A program made the translations under genes and the position numbers. The notes below the pieces were generated by a model, which did not search any database, was not told the origin of the DNA, and saw only the letters and a list, made by a program, of their open reading frames with translations. Of a stretch of 64,000 nucleotides of DNA, positions 17,813 through 26,852 are shown piece by piece. Source of the stretch: Cohnella sp. OV330 (GTDB lineage Bacteria > Bacillota > Bacilli > Paenibacillales > Paenibacillaceae); the NCBI RefSeq assembly GCF_900112065.1, contig NZ_FOKE01000010.1, positions 1 through 64,000 on the forward strand, written 5' to 3'. Position 1 is the first letter of the stretch. Every line of letters begins with the position of its first letter.

Positions 17813-17841
17813 ATAATATAATGCGATATATCGACTGTCAA
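17813..17841 (-). promoter_or_regulatory. padR promoter with operator in the spacer
   Basis: On the minus strand TTGACA (17841-17836), a 17 bp spacer and TATTAT (17818-17813) form a near-consensus sigma-A promoter. The palindrome CGATATATCG occupies 17824-17833 in the spacer, so a bound repressor would block polymerase. Confidence 0.8.
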
Positions 17842-17978
17842 TATAGTTTTGCGGAAGGTTGCTCGCCGGAGCGTCAGTTGAGGCAGATGTGCGTTTTTCG
17901 GGAGCCGCCCGGAAGCGATGTGCGATCGGACGACGCCTCCCCTGTGCGCGATCCGCCTACTCGAGGGGTAACAGACGA

Positions 17979-18164
17979 ATGCTTGCAAATTTACATCCTT
18001 TTCGTGTATGACTGACCTTGGGCGATAAAAAGAGGCGAATCTGCAGGCTTCAATCGCTTTTCCTTTGAGATTTCGGACTTCGCAGCTAAATGGATGCTGA
18101 TTTGCAGGAATTTCCGCTTCGGCTCGTCGTATCGGCTTAAAAGCCTGCACGGATGCAGGCTTTT
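17979..18164. repeat. Four-palindrome intergenic element (A)
   Basis: Four TGCA-type imperfect palindromes have centres at about 17989.5, 18040, 18100.5 and 18151.5, that is 50.5, 60.5 and 51 bp apart. The last is perfect (AAAAGCCTGCA and its mirror around CGGA, 18139-18164) and would also work as a terminator in either direction. The second is degenerate on its left arm. The rest of the 17842-18323 gap holds the padR promoter upstream region and the terminator at 18280; no gene is seen. Confidence 0.75.
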
Positions 18165-18279
18165 ATTAACCGTCCCGTCTCTTTCATTTACTTTTACTTT
18201 TACTTGCCCGCACCTCGCTTCGTAACTCTGCTCCTTGTTTACAGAAGGTGGTTGTTCATACGTTCAGTATGTAAACAAA

Positions 18280-18308
18280 GACCGCCAGGACTGGTTGTCC
18301 TGGCGGTC
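18280..18308 (-). terminator. Intrinsic terminator
   Basis: GACCGCCAGGAC and GTCCTGGCGGTC form a perfect 12 bp stem around a 5-base loop; on the minus strand TTTGTTT follows. It lies 15 bp past the decayed SRPBCC gene. Confidence 0.85.
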
Positions 18309-18323
18309 CCGCACAAGTATGGC

Positions 18324-18677
18324 TTACTCGCTAGGCCGCACGTGCGCATCCGGCGCTTTGTCGGCGACGACGTTCAGCTCGATGCCGTGCTCGAGCAGCG
18401 CCTTCAGCGCGCACAGGATCATGTTGAAGCCGCCGGCCGAATCCAGCGCTTGGGTCACGACCGCGTCGCCGTCGCCCTGGAAGCCCGAGTTGACGATGCT
18501 GACGAAGGTTTCATTTTCCCCGCGGCGCTTGAAGGTCCACTCCACTTCGGTGAAGCCGCTCGTCTCGTCGCCCCAACGGATTTGGATCCGACTGTTCGGC
18601 TCAAGCGCCAAGACGTCGACCTTTGCCGCCGCGCCGTACATCTCCCATTCCCATAGGGCTCGCGCTCCCACCGTCAA
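18324..18677 (-). pseudogene. SRPBCC (AHSA1-type) domain gene, 5'-truncated
   Basis: The 117-residue frame begins at RALWEWEMYGAAAKVDVLALEPNS and ends ...AGGFNMILCALKALLEHGIEL, which corresponds to the middle and end of AHSA1/polyketide-cyclase-like proteins of about 150 residues. The first 40-45 residues of the fold are missing. Only a TTG is available as start, an in-frame TAG lies a few codons upstream, and the neighbouring gene ends 53 bp away, so the missing part cannot be encoded here. A deletion at the 5' end is the simplest reading. The terminator past its end is intact. Expression from the TTG as a short protein cannot be excluded. Confidence 0.65.
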
Positions 18678-18730
18678 CCGGCCGCTGCTCTTACTCCCCT
18701 AGTTTAACACGTCTCGCGCGTCCCAGTTTC

Positions 18731-20842
18731 TCACCGATTGCCGGCTTCGGACATGGCGGGCCGAACTAGCAGTCCATCCTCCGCCAGCCGAACGGCCACA
18801 GTCCCGTTCGTACCCCGAACCTCGATCTCGGTATCCGAGATTCGGCAAAGCGCGGCCGAATCGCCCGCCGGCGCGTACAGCGCCGCGAATTGAACGACGC
18901 GGCCGCGCTGGCGCTGCAGCAGGCCCGCCATCGGACGCGCGGGATCGAGCGACGTGCCGGGCGATTGAATCCGATATAGCTCCGAGCCAGCCGGGACTAG
19001 CGCATGAATCGCGATCTCTCTCGCCAAACCATGCACGTCATCGCCCGCCCTCGCGCGGAACACGACCGCGCTTTCGGCAGCTGCGAGCCGCTCCGCCTTT
19101 ATCTGCGCATAATCCGCCATAACCTGCACGGCATCGCCGATGTCCCGGTCGGCCAAACCTTGCGCCCTTTCCGCACCGTCCGGGCCGTCAGCCTTTTCCG
19201 AAGCTCCGGTTTCCTCTGGAGCCTCCCTCAACAAATGAAGCCACCAATCGACCGTATCCTCGGCCTCAAGCGTTACGACAAACCAGTCCAGCAGCCATCC
19301 TGAAGAGAGCCAAAGGTGACGGTCGAGCACGGCGCCTTCATAAGCGCCCTCGGAGCGCGCCCACGCGTAGGTGCGATCTGCACCCGTCTCGAATTTCAAG
19401 CACACGCCTGCATGCTCCGATTGCGAACGTCCGCCCACGGTCACCGTATTGTGGCTCGCGGTCTGCGAATACCAAGCGTGGCGAAGCGCGGAACCATACG
19501 GCACCATGCCGCGCTCGGGCGCGATGAAGCCGTCTTCGTGCATCAGCACGAGATTGAGCTTGTCGTAATGGCCGTGGCTGCCGCCATGCTGGCCGTAGTC
19601 GAGCACGAACGAGAGCGGATTGCCTGCTTGGCGCCCGACGGCGAAGCCCGCGTCCGGATACAGCCTGGAGCCGCGGACGTCGCTAAGCAACCGATTTTCC
19701 GAAAATGGTGCCTCGCACTCCCACTCGCCCTCGCCGAACAGCACGGCTTCAAGCCCCTCGCGCCGCGGCGCCCCGTTCGCTTGCGCATATGCTTGCCGAA
19801 GCACGGGCAGCAGCGGCTTCGCCCGGTAGACGCGCCAGCCGATCTCCATCACTTCTGCGACCTCGCGGGCGAACGGAACGCGCCGGTAAGGCCCGTCGTG
19901 CAGCGCGGGCAGCTCGCCGTTCGGCGCCGTCAGATCCGCGGCCGCGAGCAGCATCCCGTAAAAGCTCTGGCCAGCGGTGCCGGTCATGGCGTACAAATCC
20001 GTGCCCAGGCGCTCGGTCATCTCCGCGGCGATCAGATAGGCGCGCAGCACGAAAAGATGATAGTACGTGCTGCCTTCGAACTCGAACCCGTCCGCCAGCA
20101 CCCCGATCGAGAGATGATCGCGCAGTCCACCTGGCGTCTCTAGCAGCGCGGCGAGCGCCCGTCCGTCCCCGCGTACGGCGTAAACGGCGGATAAGCATGC
20201 GTTCAGCCAGGCGGTATAGTTGTTGCGCGCGTCGCCCCGCTCCTCCACGAGGATGCGGCGGGCCTCCCCGGTTCGCTCCTCCAGCATCGCGAGGAACAGC
20301 GGCAGTCCCGGACAGCGCGCCTCTACGTCGACGCCGCCGTCGCTCAGCAGCAGCACGGCTCTCAACAGCGAGACGGCCCAGATCGACTCGGTCAGCGCCT
20401 GGTGGAACACCGTGCCGCGCAGCATCCAACCTTGCGCATCCGGGTTCGCGGGATACCGCGGATAGCTGGCCGCATAAGCCTCGACGATTCCGCAAGCCAG
20501 GTCGGCGCAGGCCGATTCGCCCGTTGCCGCATAGACGGCAGCCGCGGAGAGCGCCTCGCGGGCGTTCTCCTGATGGCGATAGACGAGCCAGGCGCCGCGG
20601 TAGGGCTCGCCCGCGAGCTCGCAGCCATATGGACAACGGAAGACATGCGCGTCCCGCTCCATCGGATCGAATACGAGCTCCGTATGGTGCTCGGGGCAAA
20701 CGTACTGGTGCCACCACCCCGCAGGCGACACCGGAATCCCGATGTCCGAACCCACCGCCGCCTGCCTCAGCTTCGTTCGCAGCTCGTCGACGGCTTCCCG
20801 GCACCAGGCGTGCGACTCGTAGTTGCGCCGGATCGTATTCAT
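18731..20842 (-). CDS. Heparinase II/III-family polysaccharide lyase (oligo-uronate lyase)
   Basis: The 703-residue product has an N-terminal alpha/alpha-toroid (residues 1-380) with the NNYTAWLNA motif near 207 and GSTYYHLF near 258. The C-terminal beta-sandwich carries the heparinase II/III signature HGGSHGHYDKLNLVL (H419-H425) and TASHNTVTVGG (H464). Such enzymes cleave uronate oligosaccharides by beta-elimination; families PL12, PL15, PL17 and PL21 share the fold. No signal peptide is visible, so it probably turns imported oligomers into unsaturated monomers. The ATG overlaps the upstream SDR stop (ATGA). In this locus an exolytic oligo-alginate lyase is the best guess, but other uronans are possible. 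Confidence 0.87.
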   Translation of the reverse strand: MNTIRRNYESHAWCREAVDELRTKLRQAAVGSDIGIPVSPAGWWHQYVCPEHHTELVFDPMERDAHVFRCPYGCELAGEPYRGAWLVYRHQENAREALSAAAVYAATGESACADLACGIVEAYAASYPRYPANPDAQGWMLRGTVFHQALTESIWAVSLLRAVLLLSDGGVDVEARCPGLPLFLAMLEERTGEARRILVEERGDARNNYTAWLNACLSAVYAVRGDGRALAALLETPGGLRDHLSIGVLADGFEFEGSTYYHLFVLRAYLIAAEMTERLGTDLYAMTGTAGQSFYGMLLAAADLTAPNGELPALHDGPYRRVPFAREVAEVMEIGWRVYRAKPLLPVLRQAYAQANGAPRREGLEAVLFGEGEWECEAPFSENRLLSDVRGSRLYPDAGFAVGRQAGNPLSFVLDYGQHGGSHGHYDKLNLVLMHEDGFIAPERGMVPYGSALRHAWYSQTASHNTVTVGGRSQSEHAGVCLKFETGADRTYAWARSEGAYEGAVLDRHLWLSSGWLLDWFVVTLEAEDTVDWWLHLLREAPEETGASEKADGPDGAERAQGLADRDIGDAVQVMADYAQIKAERLAAAESAVVFRARAGDDVHGLAREIAIHALVPAGSELYRIQSPGTSLDPARPMAGLLQRQRGRVVQFAALYAPAGDSAALCRISDTEIEVRGTNGTVAVRLAEDGLLVRPAMSEAGNR

Positions 20843-21600
20843 CGCATAAACATGCCGCCGTTAATCTCGATCGTCTGGCCCGTCACGTAGGCGGACTGCG
20901 CCGACACGAGGTAGACCACGGCATTGCCCACATCCTCCGGCACGCCCTCGCGGCCGAGCGGGATCGTCTTGAGCGTCGCGGCGCGCGCTTCCTCCGGGGT
21001 GAACGTATCGTGAAACGCTGTCTGCCCGATGACGCCCGGCGACACCGCGTTGACCCGGATGCCCGAGCCGGCGAGCTCCTTGGCCAGCCCCTTCGCATAG
21101 GCGAGCATCGCGGCCTTGGCCGCCGCGTAGACGGACGCGCCCGGACCGCCGCCGTTGTGGGCGGCGACCGAGGAGACGTGCACGATCGCGCCTTCGCGCC
21201 GTTCCGCCATCGCCGGGATGACCGCTTTGCTCATGAAGACGCAGCTCTTGAAGTTCACGTTCATAACTTCCTCATAGTGCCGCTCCGTCATCTCGGCGTT
21301 CGCCACCCGGCCGACGAGATGCCCGGCATTGTTGACGAGAATGTCGATCGGTCGCCCGAAAAAAGCTTGGACCTCGGAAGCCAGCCGCTCCGTCTCCTCG
21401 ACCTGCCGCAGGTCCGCGCCGAAGGCGGCGGCGCGAACGCCCGATTCGGCGATCTCGCGGGCAGTCGCTTCGCCCGCCTCCGCGTTGCTGTTGTAATGCA
21501 CGGCGACGTCGGCTCCCTGCCGCGCGAGCGCCCAGGCGATCCCTTTGCCGATTCCGCTCCCTGATCCTGTGACTAGCGCAAGCTTTCCTTGGAGTGTCAT
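20839..21600 (-). CDS. SDR oxidoreductase, candidate unsaturated-uronate (DEH) reductase
   Basis: The 253-residue FabG-like SDR has TGSGSGIG (residues 11-18), NNAG (about 90), catalytic S...YAAAK (about 143-160) and the terminal TGQTIEINGGMFM. It is translationally coupled on both sides by 4 bp overlaps (tautomerase upstream, lyase downstream). In alginate pathways an SDR reduces 4-deoxy-L-erythro-5-hexoseulose uronate to 2-keto-3-deoxygluconate; the position between a lyase and a tautomerase suggests such a role here. The family is certain; the substrate is inferred. Confidence 0.85.
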   Translation of the reverse strand: MTLQGKLALVTGSGSGIGKGIAWALARQGADVAVHYNSNAEAGEATAREIAESGVRAAAFGADLRQVEETERLASEVQAFFGRPIDILVNNAGHLVGRVANAEMTERHYEEVMNVNFKSCVFMSKAVIPAMAERREGAIVHVSSVAAHNGGGPGASVYAAAKAAMLAYAKGLAKELAGSGIRVNAVSPGVIGQTAFHDTFTPEEARAATLKTIPLGREGVPEDVGNAVVYLVSAQSAYVTGQTIEINGGMFMR

Positions 21601-21791
21601 AGCTGTCTCTCCTTCGCCTTTTTCAAATGTTCCGGTGCGTTGCCGTCGATCGGAACCTCGTTGAATTCCACCTTGATAAATGCCGGATCGCGGTCGATGA
21701 TCCTCGCCATCTCCCGGGTAAACGCCTCCGTCAGCTCGTTCTTCTGTTCCTGCGTGCGTCCTTCGTACATGCGGATCGTAATCAGCGGCAT
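21597..21791 (-). CDS. 4-oxalocrotonate tautomerase-family enzyme
   Basis: The 64-residue product begins Met-Pro, so Pro2 becomes the N-terminal catalytic base after Met removal. The sequence MPLITIRMYEGRTQEQKNEL... with R12 and a C-terminal FNEVP fits the 4-OT subgroup of usual length (about 62). Its stop overlaps the SDR start (ATGA). In this operon it could isomerise an enol/keto uronate intermediate produced by the lyases; that is inference from position only. Confidence 0.9.
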   Translation of the reverse strand: MPLITIRMYEGRTQEQKNELTEAFTREMARIIDRDPAFIKVEFNEVPIDGNAPEHLKKAKERQL

Positions 21792-21824
21792 CTCTTTTCC
21801 TCCTTTTTTCTAATGAACGGGTTA

Positions 21825-22907
21825 TTAAACAGGAGCTGTCCGGCTCTCCAGCAGCGCTGTCAGGCCAGGGCGCAGCGCGTCCGCCAGACGTTCGCCCATC
21901 CGGATGTGCCCGTACTCGGACGGGTGGATCAGATCGCTGGTCAGCCAGGCAAAATCGCCGAGGATCTCCGTGCCCTCTACGAGACGAATCTCGCCGCCCG
22001 CCCGTCCCGGTTCAGAGCAAAGCCGCCGCAGCGCTTCGTTAAACTTCAGTTCCTCTTCGCGGAACGCGTCCGCTTCATAACGCGACCGGGTCGCCCGGTT
22101 CGGATAAATCGTCGTCAGCAGCGTCGGTCGCCCCGGAGCCGCATCGGCCAGGCGATCCAACAGATAAGCCGCCCGCGCCTCGAATTCGTCTGCCGGCACC
22201 TGGCCGCGCATGTTGACGCCGAGTTCCAGGAATACCAGATCCGCGCGGCGCGACGCGATGAAGTCCGACAGCCCCCGCTCGCAGAAGCACGAGCCGCTGA
22301 GACCCAGATTGATCGCGTCCAGACCGAGACGCTGCGCCGCTTGTTGGACATAGCCGTTGGCATGGTTCAGCGAGCCCGCGCCCTGCGTGATCGACGAGCC
22401 GTACGCGAGCAGCGTCAGCCGCGGCATTTCGTCCGGCGCCGGCGGGCGCAACTCGCCGCCATAAGCGTCCGCGCCGTAAAACACGGCGGCGAACCGATCG
22501 AAGCAGATCCGCCATACGTCCGGCGAAAAGCCGCTGCCCCCGAGCGCCGCGGGTTCGACGCCGTCGAACCGCTCCGGCGTCTCGAGCAGGATCGTCTCCG
22601 GCATGCCTGCCCGCAGCCGATGCGAAGCATGAAGGAAATCCCCGCGGTACACGAGCGCGGTCCCATCCTCCTCTGCCGCGCCGACGATCACGCGCGCGAT
22701 TCTCGACGAAGCGACGAATCGAATTTCGCAGCCGTTAGACAGCTCCGCCTTGATCCTGCCTTTGTCCGTCAGGGTGCGCCGCACGTCCTGCGGGAATCTC
22801 TGGAGCCGAAGCCCGGACAGGCCGGGCTTCGCTTCGAGCTCCGCGACGTTGTGAAAATATAGGCCTTGGTGCTCCAACTCGTTCCATCCTCCCGGCGCCT
22901 GTCTCAT
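21825..22907 (-). CDS. SGNH/GDSL hydrolase, probable carbohydrate esterase
   Basis: The 360-residue product has an N-terminal beta-sandwich (residues 15-160) followed by an SGNH hydrolase fold. Block I is AYGSSITQGAG with probable nucleophile S172, block II glycine lies in LGLSGSC, block III is ELGVNM (N232), and block V is SDLIHPSEYGH (D325, H328). This two-domain layout is found in acetyl-carbohydrate esterases. It may remove acetyl groups from the uronan, since bacterial alginates are often acetylated. No signal peptide. It lies 34 bp before the tautomerase gene and 25 bp after the PL6 lyase, so it is probably in the same transcript. Confidence 0.82.
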   Translation of the reverse strand: MRQAPGGWNELEHQGLYFHNVAELEAKPGLSGLRLQRFPQDVRRTLTDKGRIKAELSNGCEIRFVASSRIARVIVGAAEEDGTALVYRGDFLHASHRLRAGMPETILLETPERFDGVEPAALGGSGFSPDVWRICFDRFAAVFYGADAYGGELRPPAPDEMPRLTLLAYGSSITQGAGSLNHANGYVQQAAQRLGLDAINLGLSGSCFCERGLSDFIASRRADLVFLELGVNMRGQVPADEFEARAAYLLDRLADAAPGRPTLLTTIYPNRATRSRYEADAFREEELKFNEALRRLCSEPGRAGGEIRLVEGTEILGDFAWLTSDLIHPSEYGHIRMGERLADALRPGLTALLESRTAPV

Positions 22908-22932
22908 GCGTTCGTTCCAAGCAAGATGCGCC

Positions 22933-25900
22933 CTATTCGTCTATGACCGTGTAGATGAGCGTCGGCGCTTGCGCGGCGGTGCCCGCCTCGATCGTCCGAA
23001 GCGATATCGAGACGGCTGGAACGCCCGTCACGATCCGGAAGCTAAGCGTGCCGTCGGTCTGCCGCTCGTAAAACCGGGTGACGTCGAAGGTGACGTATGC
23101 CCCGCCGGTCAGCGGAGATGCGGCGCCGAGATCCGTGTCCGTCGAGACGGCCGCCGGCTGGTTGTCGGCCGTAATCTGCGCCGGAACCCATCTGTCGTCC
23201 TCGATGCCGTACAGCCGCAGGTCCGCGCCGGTCTGCGTCGATGCGACGTAAAGGCGCAGCCGCACCGTGTCCACGATGCCCGCCGGCGGGGACGTGGACG
23301 CCTTGACGTAGCCGGTCCGCCTGTCCGCGCCCTCGGTCTTGATCTTCATCTCCGTCGCCGTGCTGAAGTTCGTGGCGGCATTCGTCGACGTGACATTGTC
23401 GACGTACGTGTCGGCGGACGCGGTCTGCGCGGTATCCGCCGAATTAACGACGGTCGTCTGCACCGCAGTAGAAACGATGCTGCCGTAGGTTGCAGTAAGT
23501 GACGCGACGCCCAGCGCCTTCGCCTCTGCGACGCCCGTCGAGGATACGGCGATCTTGGATGGACTGCCGCTTGCGAACGTCGCCGAAGCCGTCACGTCCT
23601 CGATCGAATTGTCCGCGTAGCGCGCCGTCGCCGTCAGCTGCTTGGCCGCGCCGCCCAGCGCGATGCGATCGCGGATGCCGGACAGCTGCACGGAGACGAG
23701 CGCGGGCGTCGCGACCGTCAACGTGTTGGTCGAGGCCGTGCGCCCGGCCTGGTCGACCGCCCGCACTTGGTAAGCGTAGGACGTGCCCGGCTGGAGCCCG
23801 CGATCCCGGTACGCGCCGACGTCGGCGAACACGGTGTCGATCTGCGTGCCGTTCCGGTAGATGCGGTACGCGGCGACGCCGGAATCGTCCGAGGCCGACG
23901 GCCACTGGATGCGCGCCTCCCGCGGCGCGACGCTCGCCAGCATCAGCGGCGACGACGCGCTCCACGACGGCGGCGTTGCGTCTGCCGGCGTGCCGCCCGT
24001 GTACTCGTCGGCGCCGACGTCGCGGATGCCGACCTTCGCCTGGCCTTCCATATCGGAGGCCGCGTAAGCATAGGCGCCTGCGCTCCCATAGTCGCCGACC
24101 GCCGCGTTGATCGCGGGGCTGTTCGCCGCGAGCTTCTTGTAGCCGATCGTCCGCAGCGATGCGTATTCGGACGACGTCCACAGCCAGGCGTAGTCGCTCT
24201 GGCTCAGCGCGACCGAGGCGCCGACCATCATCGGGAAGGCGATCTTGACCTGCGCCTCCGTCAGCGGCGCGGCGAGGCCCGTCGCGAGCGTCGCGCCCTG
24301 CTGCGGGTACATCTGATTGCCGCTCCAGGTCAGGCCGACGGGCGGCGTCATCACTTTGATCAGCGAGCCCTGCGAGCCGACGGCCAGGTTGTTCGCGAAC
24401 GTCAGATTTTCCGGCGCGATGCCGTACCGTTCGAATCCGAGCTCGATGTTGGCAACGTTGTTCACCAGCGTGTTGTTGACGACCGTCAGATTTTTAGCGA
24501 TATAGTGCTGGGCCGGCGCCTCGGGATGCGCGAGCAGATCGTCCGCGTCGCCCGTCGTCACCGTGATGGCTGCGTCCCACACCGAGCCGGTCAGGCCTTC
24601 GAAGTAGTTGTTGTAGATCTTGTGATTTTCCCCGTAGACGCGCACGCCTCCGGTGCCGAGCGGCAAGCCGGTCGGATCGGGATTGGGCGCGGTTCGACCG
24701 TTGCCGATGAACAAATTGCCGTAGACGCTCGAGCCGATGCCCGCCCGCAGCGTGAGCGAGCCGAGGCATTCGATGAAGTAGTTGTAGCGGATCGTGTTGG
24801 CGCCGCTCTTGACCGACACGAATTCCGGATCGCTGTCGACCTGATCGAACACATTGTATTGAATGGTCGCGTAGGCGTTCAGGGCGACCAGATTGGAGAC
24901 GCCGAGGCGAATGCCCTCGGAGTTGTTGGGCTGGCGGGAGAGCGTATGGCGGAAAATGTTGTACTCCACCACGTCGTGCTGGGAGATCTCGTAAGGACCG
25001 GTCCCGGAGGCCACGCCGTCGAAGACGATGAATTTGCCCGTGTCGCGCTTATTTTCCATGAGATTATGGTCGATGCGGTTGTCATGGCTGCCCGAGCCGT
25101 CGAGCAGCACCCAGACGGACGACGTCGCGGGCGTGACCGAGGATGGCGAATAGAAGCGGTTGTCCGTGACGCGCATATGATGGGAACCTGTGAGGCGCAC
25201 CCAGTTGCCGGCGCTCGCCATCGATAGCGTCGCATCCTCGAGCGTGACGTACGAGCAGTCCGTGAAGCGCAGGCCGGACGAATTAAAAACGGCCAAGCCT
25301 TTGTTTTTGGCGCGGATCGTAATCGGCGCTTCGGCCGTGCCGTGCACGCCGGTGATCGTCAGGCCGGCGTAATTCCCGTCCTTGAGCAGCACGGTCGTGC
25401 CCGGCGTCGCGGCCTGCAGCGCCGCGCCGAGCTCGGTCGCGTTCGCGACTTCGACGGTCGTGCCGGGTACGACCGGCCCGCCGTCGACGGAGGCCTCGAT
25501 GTCGTCGAAGGCGGTCGCGCCCGCCCGGCTAAGCAAGCCGACGTCGCCGGCGCCGATCGGCGCCGTGTCGGTGCCCGACAGCACAAGCTGGCCGTCGTAG
25601 TAGCCTTCAAGCGTCAGGCTGCCGTCCGGGTTTTCCGCGATCTCGAGCCGAAGCGGGAGATAGCCGTTGCCGTCGAAGTGCGCGGACAACGTCGTATTCG
25701 GTACGGATACGCCGCTCGCATTGGCCGTCCCGGCCGTCTGGGGCACGGCGGCTCTGGCGTTTGCCGTCACCCGCTCCAGATAGAACTGGTAGCTGGACGA
25801 GTTCTTTTTCATCGTGAACTGGTAATAGTCCGCCACGCCGCCGCTCGTCGCAAAGCGGGCGACCAGGCCGGCATACGTGCTGTTCGCGCCCGTCACCTTC

Positions 25901-26271
25901 AGCTTGCCGGACAGCGTCGCGCTCTCGTCCGCCAAGTCGGGCTCCTGCGCCGTCCAGTACGGATTCGTCAGCACGTAGACGCCGCTCGTCCCCGTATCGG
26001 TCTGCTGCAGAAAATGCGCGGACGCCGACTGCTCGCCGACCGTCCACGCGCCGGACCCCACCGCGTTTTTCCACGGCTGCGCCGCGCTTGTCCCGCCGCC
26101 GACCGGCGAAGTGTATCCGCCCGCCGCGCTGCCGTAACTCTCGAAGCTCTCCAGCTGCGTGCCTGCCGCCCGCGCGCCGCCCGGTCCCGCCGATGCCGCC
26201 GTCCCCGTCGCCAACAAGAGCGCGAGCGCCACTCTCGTCCCGCCGCTCCTCAACCGCCGCCAACCCATCAT
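22933..26271 (-). CDS. Secreted PL6 polysaccharide lyase (alginate lyase / chondroitinase B family), multidomain
   Basis: The 1112-residue product has a signal peptide (1-36), a LamG-like beta-sandwich (38-265), a PL6 parallel beta-helix (270-757), an Fn3 domain (765-857), a BIG2-type Ig domain (858-942) and a C-terminal DNRLRE/CBM96-like module (950-1110; ADTYVDN...). In the PL6 fold the catalytic pair of chondroitinase B is Lys250/Arg271; here K488 (FVSVKSG) and R509 (LTLRAG) have the same 21-residue separation and motif context. CBM96-type modules have been described on alginate lyases, which favours alginate over dermatan sulfate. It probably cuts the polymer outside the cell and feeds the LplB/YtcP-type importer. 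A probable activator-dependent promoter lies upstream. Confidence 0.88.
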   Translation of the reverse strand: MMGWRRLRSGGTRVALALLLATGTAASAGPGGARAAGTQLESFESYGSAAGGYTSPVGGGTSAAQPWKNAVGSGAWTVGEQSASAHFLQQTDTGTSGVYVLTNPYWTAQEPDLADESATLSGKLKVTGANSTYAGLVARFATSGGVADYYQFTMKKNSSSYQFYLERVTANARAAVPQTAGTANASGVSVPNTTLSAHFDGNGYLPLRLEIAENPDGSLTLEGYYDGQLVLSGTDTAPIGAGDVGLLSRAGATAFDDIEASVDGGPVVPGTTVEVANATELGAALQAATPGTTVLLKDGNYAGLTITGVHGTAEAPITIRAKNKGLAVFNSSGLRFTDCSYVTLEDATLSMASAGNWVRLTGSHHMRVTDNRFYSPSSVTPATSSVWVLLDGSGSHDNRIDHNLMENKRDTGKFIVFDGVASGTGPYEISQHDVVEYNIFRHTLSRQPNNSEGIRLGVSNLVALNAYATIQYNVFDQVDSDPEFVSVKSGANTIRYNYFIECLGSLTLRAGIGSSVYGNLFIGNGRTAPNPDPTGLPLGTGGVRVYGENHKIYNNYFEGLTGSVWDAAITVTTGDADDLLAHPEAPAQHYIAKNLTVVNNTLVNNVANIELGFERYGIAPENLTFANNLAVGSQGSLIKVMTPPVGLTWSGNQMYPQQGATLATGLAAPLTEAQVKIAFPMMVGASVALSQSDYAWLWTSSEYASLRTIGYKKLAANSPAINAAVGDYGSAGAYAYAASDMEGQAKVGIRDVGADEYTGGTPADATPPSWSASSPLMLASVAPREARIQWPSASDDSGVAAYRIYRNGTQIDTVFADVGAYRDRGLQPGTSYAYQVRAVDQAGRTASTNTLTVATPALVSVQLSGIRDRIALGGAAKQLTATARYADNSIEDVTASATFASGSPSKIAVSSTGVAEAKALGVASLTATYGSIVSTAVQTTVVNSADTAQTASADTYVDNVTSTNAATNFSTATEMKIKTEGADRRTGYVKASTSPPAGIVDTVRLRLYVASTQTGADLRLYGIEDDRWVPAQITADNQPAAVSTDTDLGAASPLTGGAYVTFDVTRFYERQTDGTLSFRIVTGVPAVSISLRTIEAGTAAQAPTLIYTVIDE

Positions 26272-26303
26272 CGAATCACCAGCTTTCCCTCGTGATGGTT
26301 CCG

Positions 26304-26309
26304 ATTATA
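26304..26309 (-). promoter_or_regulatory. -10 box of the PL6 operon
   Basis: TATAAT on the minus strand, 32 bp before the start codon. No recognisable -35 is present; the shared motif at 26339-26363 lies 37 bp upstream. Confidence 0.65.
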
Positions 26310-26338
26310 GGCCGGGGCGTCCGGCAAGTAGATGATCG

Positions 26339-26363
26339 TTTTTAAGCGCGGTTGATGTTTTTT
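26339..26363 (-). promoter_or_regulatory. Shared uronan-locus motif (PL6 copy)
   Basis: On the minus strand the motif reads AAAAAACATCAACCGCGC followed by TTAAAAA. The C of CTTAA (26346) is 37 bp upstream of the first T of TATAAT. Matching motifs occur at 31513-31537 and 33511-33535. It is a candidate binding site for the AraC-type regulator at 28712-29728. Confidence 0.6.
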
Positions 26364-26499
26364 ACAGGCGATGTGCGGGGGCATTATGACTACGATTACT
26401 AAAATTACTTAGATTTTTTAATTGCATAGATGGCTTAGATTGTTTCGAAGCAAGCATAGGAGGTCGACTGGTGGATTGGGTTAAGGGCAGTTTGCTTAA

Positions 26500-26685
26500 A
26501 AAACTGCAATCGTGCAGGCTTTGTGACGCAAATGTAGCGTTTTCGAGAGAATGCCTGCAAATATGCATCCTTTACGCTGCCGATCGCTACTTTGGCTTAT
26601 AAGTCTGGCAAAAGCCTGTATGTTAGCATCCTTTTTAAATGAGGGGTTGCGTCCGTGGGAAAAGCCTGCATTTCTGCAGGAATTA
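26500..26685. repeat. Four-palindrome intergenic element (B)
   Basis: Four imperfect palindromes of the type GCCTGCAnnnnTGCAGG have centres at 26510.5, 26561.5, 26622.5 and 26672.5, that is 51, 61 and 50 bp apart. Block 2 closely resembles block 1 of element A. The 581 bp gap 26272-26852 otherwise contains the PL6 promoter (26300-26365) and no gene. The GC-rich stretch 26690-26850 shows nothing recognisable. Confidence 0.8.
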
Positions 26686-26852
26686 TGCACGGCATGGCGC
26701 GGCGGTACGGCGTGGTGCGATACGACGAGGCGCGGCACGACGCTGAATACGCGGCACAATCGGCTTGGCCGCTGCGAAATGTCCGGGGTATCGCACCCTG
26801 CTTCCGATAGGTTAGCTCCGCCCCCTCGCCTCGCCACCGCCCGCTCACATAC

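Noticed and set aside
16858..18150. Longer start (18150) for the DUF2812 protein
   Set aside because: It would run across the whole PadR gene and the palindromic repeats; the ATG at 17421 has a ribosome site and is 2 bp past the PadR stop.
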